Shown here: positions 62,729 through 64,000 of the stretch, piece by piece
Numbering within the stretch: position 1 is the first letter of the stretch
Layout: each line of letters begins with the position of its first letter
Assembly (NCBI RefSeq): GCF_003219815.1
Contig: NZ_QJVD01000025.1
Location: 1-64,000, forward strand
Length of the DNA stretch: 64,000 nt
From: Arthrobacter livingstonensis
GTDB lineage: Bacteria; Actinomycetota; Actinomycetes; Actinomycetales; Micrococcaceae
Reading direction: 5' to 3'
The notes under the pieces: generated by a model
The model's database searches: none
Seen by the model: the letters and a program-made list of their open reading frames with translations, nothing else
Told to the model about the DNA's origin: nothing
Program-made: the position numbers and the translations under genes

Positions 62729-62779
62729 GTCTCTAATCCCAGATTACGCGGCATTTCGGTGCGGTCTCCAATCCGAGAC
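62729..62779. promoter_or_regulatory. Operator region between the IclR regulator and the permease
   Basis: TCTCTAATCCCAGA (62730-62743) matches 12 of 14 positions of the recalled HutR site. GTCTCyAATCC appears at 62729-62739 and again at 62764-62774, where GTCTC-CAATCC-GAGAC also makes an inverted repeat. The layout suggests cooperative or paired binding by the divergent IclR regulator. Confidence 0.55.
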
Positions 62780-62807
62780 AGCAAGGCGCGGTGAGGGCCG
62801 TCACAGC

Positions 62808-62850
62808 AGTTCGGGCGTGATGTGCCCGAACTCACTCCTGGACCGCCAGG
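62808..62850 (+). promoter_or_regulatory. Two hairpins in the permease 5' leader
   Basis: AGTTCGGGC (62808-62816) and GCCCGAACT (62824-62832) form a perfect 9-bp stem, followed by CCTGG-ACCG-CCAGG (62837-62850). They lie 24-66 nt before the permease ATG and could affect translation or transcript stability. No known riboswitch is matched. Confidence 0.5.
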
Positions 62851-62873
62851 CCCCCAACACCAAAGGTTTTTGC

Positions 62874-64000
62874 ATGCAGACCGCAGGCTTCTCGCTGACC
62901 CGGGGACTCAATGCCCGCCACATCCGCTTCATGGCCCTGGGCTCCGCCATCGGAACGGGCCTGTTCTACGGCTCCGCCTCGGCCATCCAAAAAGCCGGCC
63001 CCTCGGTGCTGCTGGCCTACATCATTGCCGGCGCCGCCGCGTTCATGGTGATGCGGGCCCTGGGCGAGATGGCCGTGCGCCACCCGGTTTCCGGCTCCTT
63101 TGGCCAGTACGCGGGCCGCTACCTGGGGCCGCTGGCGGGGTTCATTACCGGCTGGACCTACGTCTTTGAAATGGCAATAGTCGCAATTGCCGACGTCACG
63201 GCCTTCAGTATCTACATGGGTTTTTGGTTTCACGAGGTCCCACGCTGGATTTGGGTGCTGGCCATCATCTTCTTCCTGGCTGCCTTGAACCTGCTCAGCG
63301 TGAAGGTCTTTGGCGAGCTCGAGTTTTGGTTTTCACTGATCAAGGTTGCGGCCATCATCGCCATGATCACCGGCGGCGCCGCCATCATCGTGTTTGGTTT
63401 CCACATGGACGCGGCGCAGGCGGCACCGGGTCTGGGGAACCTGGTGGCGCATGGCGGCTTCCTGCCGAACGGCTGGGGCGGGCTCATGGCCGCATTTGCC
63501 GTCGTCATGTTCGCCTTCGGGGGGATCGAGACCATCGGCGTGACGGCCGGGGAGGCCGCCGACCCGGCCAAGTCCATCCCGTCCGCCGTCAACACGGTCC
63601 CCGTCCGCATCCTTCTCTTCTACGTACTGACCATTGGCGTGTTGATGAGCCTTCTCCCGTGGAACCTGATCACCGGGGAGACCAGCCCGTTCGTGCAAAT
63701 CTTCTCCTCGCTGGGCATCCCCGCAGCCGGGCACATCCTCAACGCCGTGGTCATCACCGCCGCGCTCTCCGCCGTGAACAGCGACATCTTCGGCGCCGGA
63801 CGCATCCTGTTCGGCCTCTCCCAGCAGGGCCACGCACCGGCGGTCTTTGGCAGGATCTCACGCACCGGTGTGCCGTGGATGACCGTGGTCATGATGACCG
63901 GCGTGCTGCTGGTGGGCGTGGTGCTCAATGCCGTCATCCCGGAAGAGGTGTTCGTCATTATTGCCTCGATTGCCACCTTTGCCACGGTCTGGGTGTGGGT
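62874..64000 (+). CDS. APC-family amino acid permease (partial, histidine or proline type)
   Basis: An in-frame stretch of about 375 codons that runs off the window end. It starts at ATG 62874 ([23 protein letters not shown]) and contains the [31 protein letters not shown] region typical of AAT-family transporters such as ProY, LysP, GabP and HutT. About ten hydrophobic segments are covered, including [21 protein letters not shown]. The proximity to hutH and the IclR regulator suggests histidine uptake, but the substrate is not proven. Confidence 0.9.
   Translation, partial: MQTAGFSLTRGLNARHIRFMALGSAIGTGLFYGSASAIQKAGPSVLLAYIIAGAAAFMVMRALGEMAVRHPVSGSFGQYAGRYLGPLAGFITGWTYVFEMAIVAIADVTAFSIYMGFWFHEVPRWIWVLAIIFFLAALNLLSVKVFGELEFWFSLIKVAAIIAMITGGAAIIVFGFHMDAAQAAPGLGNLVAHGGFLPNGWGGLMAAFAVVMFAFGGIETIGVTAGEAADPAKSIPSAVNTVPVRILLFYVLTIGVLMSLLPWNLITGETSPFVQIFSSLGIPAAGHILNAVVITAALSAVNSDIFGAGRILFGLSQQGHAPAVFGRISRTGVPWMTVVMMTGVLLVGVVLNAVIPEEVFVIIASIATFATVWVW

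Overview
The window reads as chromosomal DNA of a high-GC actinobacterium, most probably Micrococcaceae (Arthrobacter-like). The evidence is the strong G/C third-position bias, frequent GTG and TTG starts, 4-bp start/stop overlaps, several apparently leaderless genes with a TANNNT box 6-7 nt before the start codon, a class II aldolase followed by a DUF3151 gene, and actinobacterial gene families throughout. No phage, transposase, integron or CRISPR array was seen.

Layout. 1-2.7 kb: a small membrane protein, an FAD monooxygenase with a decayed copy of part of itself beside it, an ABM-type monooxygenase and a TfoX-like protein. 2.8-8.3 kb: a nitrite-reduction module with a large membrane-anchored NirK-type copper protein, an NnrS-like membrane protein, a Cys-containing HTH regulator and a divergent DUF2249 protein, with a perfect AT-rich inverted repeat between the divergent genes. 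8.5-15.3 kb: housekeeping genes (aldolase, DUF3151, secreted S53 peptidase, TrmH-type methyltransferase, HAD phosphatase, tdk, pyrE). 15.4-20.9 kb: a NitT/TauT-type ABC importer divergent from a CitAB/DcuSR-type two-component system. 20.9-27.8 kb: a D-galactonate operon (FadR-type regulator, sugar-type ABC importer, dgoD, dgoA and a frameshifted sugar-acid kinase). 27.9-30.5 kb: nadE and a medium-chain acyl-CoA synthetase, followed by a 32-bp tandem repeat array. 30.9-34.1 kb: a glycine betaine/proline ABC importer. 34.7-36.3 kb: exonuclease III and an unknown protein. 36.5-41.2 kb: a second sugar ABC importer with a LacI regulator. 41.5-44.2 kb: an Asp23/AmaP envelope-stress cluster followed by an 11-residue-repeat protein. 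44.5-45.0 kb: a Glu-Asp-Phe tRNA operon with recognisable promoter and terminator. 45.1-52.2 kb: a zincin-like protein, a secreted NlpC/P60 protein, a universal stress protein, and a racemase-like PLP enzyme / aldonolactone oxidase / short flavoprotein group. 52.2-59.6 kb: CopC-like copper protein, NCS2 purine permease, hutG, and a heterodimeric ABC exporter. 59.9-64 kb: hutH, an IclR regulator and a divergent amino-acid permease cut by the window end.

The genes form independent catabolic and transport modules, each with a local regulator (dgo, trehalose/maltose-like sugar, hut, NirK). The most unusual non-coding material is a set of intergenic repeats: a GC-rich dispersed element found three times (30.8, 55.75 and 59.7 kb), a 32-bp perfect tandem array at 30.5 kb, and degenerate GTAC-containing phrases plus an 18-bp repeat at 47.2-47.5 kb. 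All calls come from reading the sequence; no database search was run.
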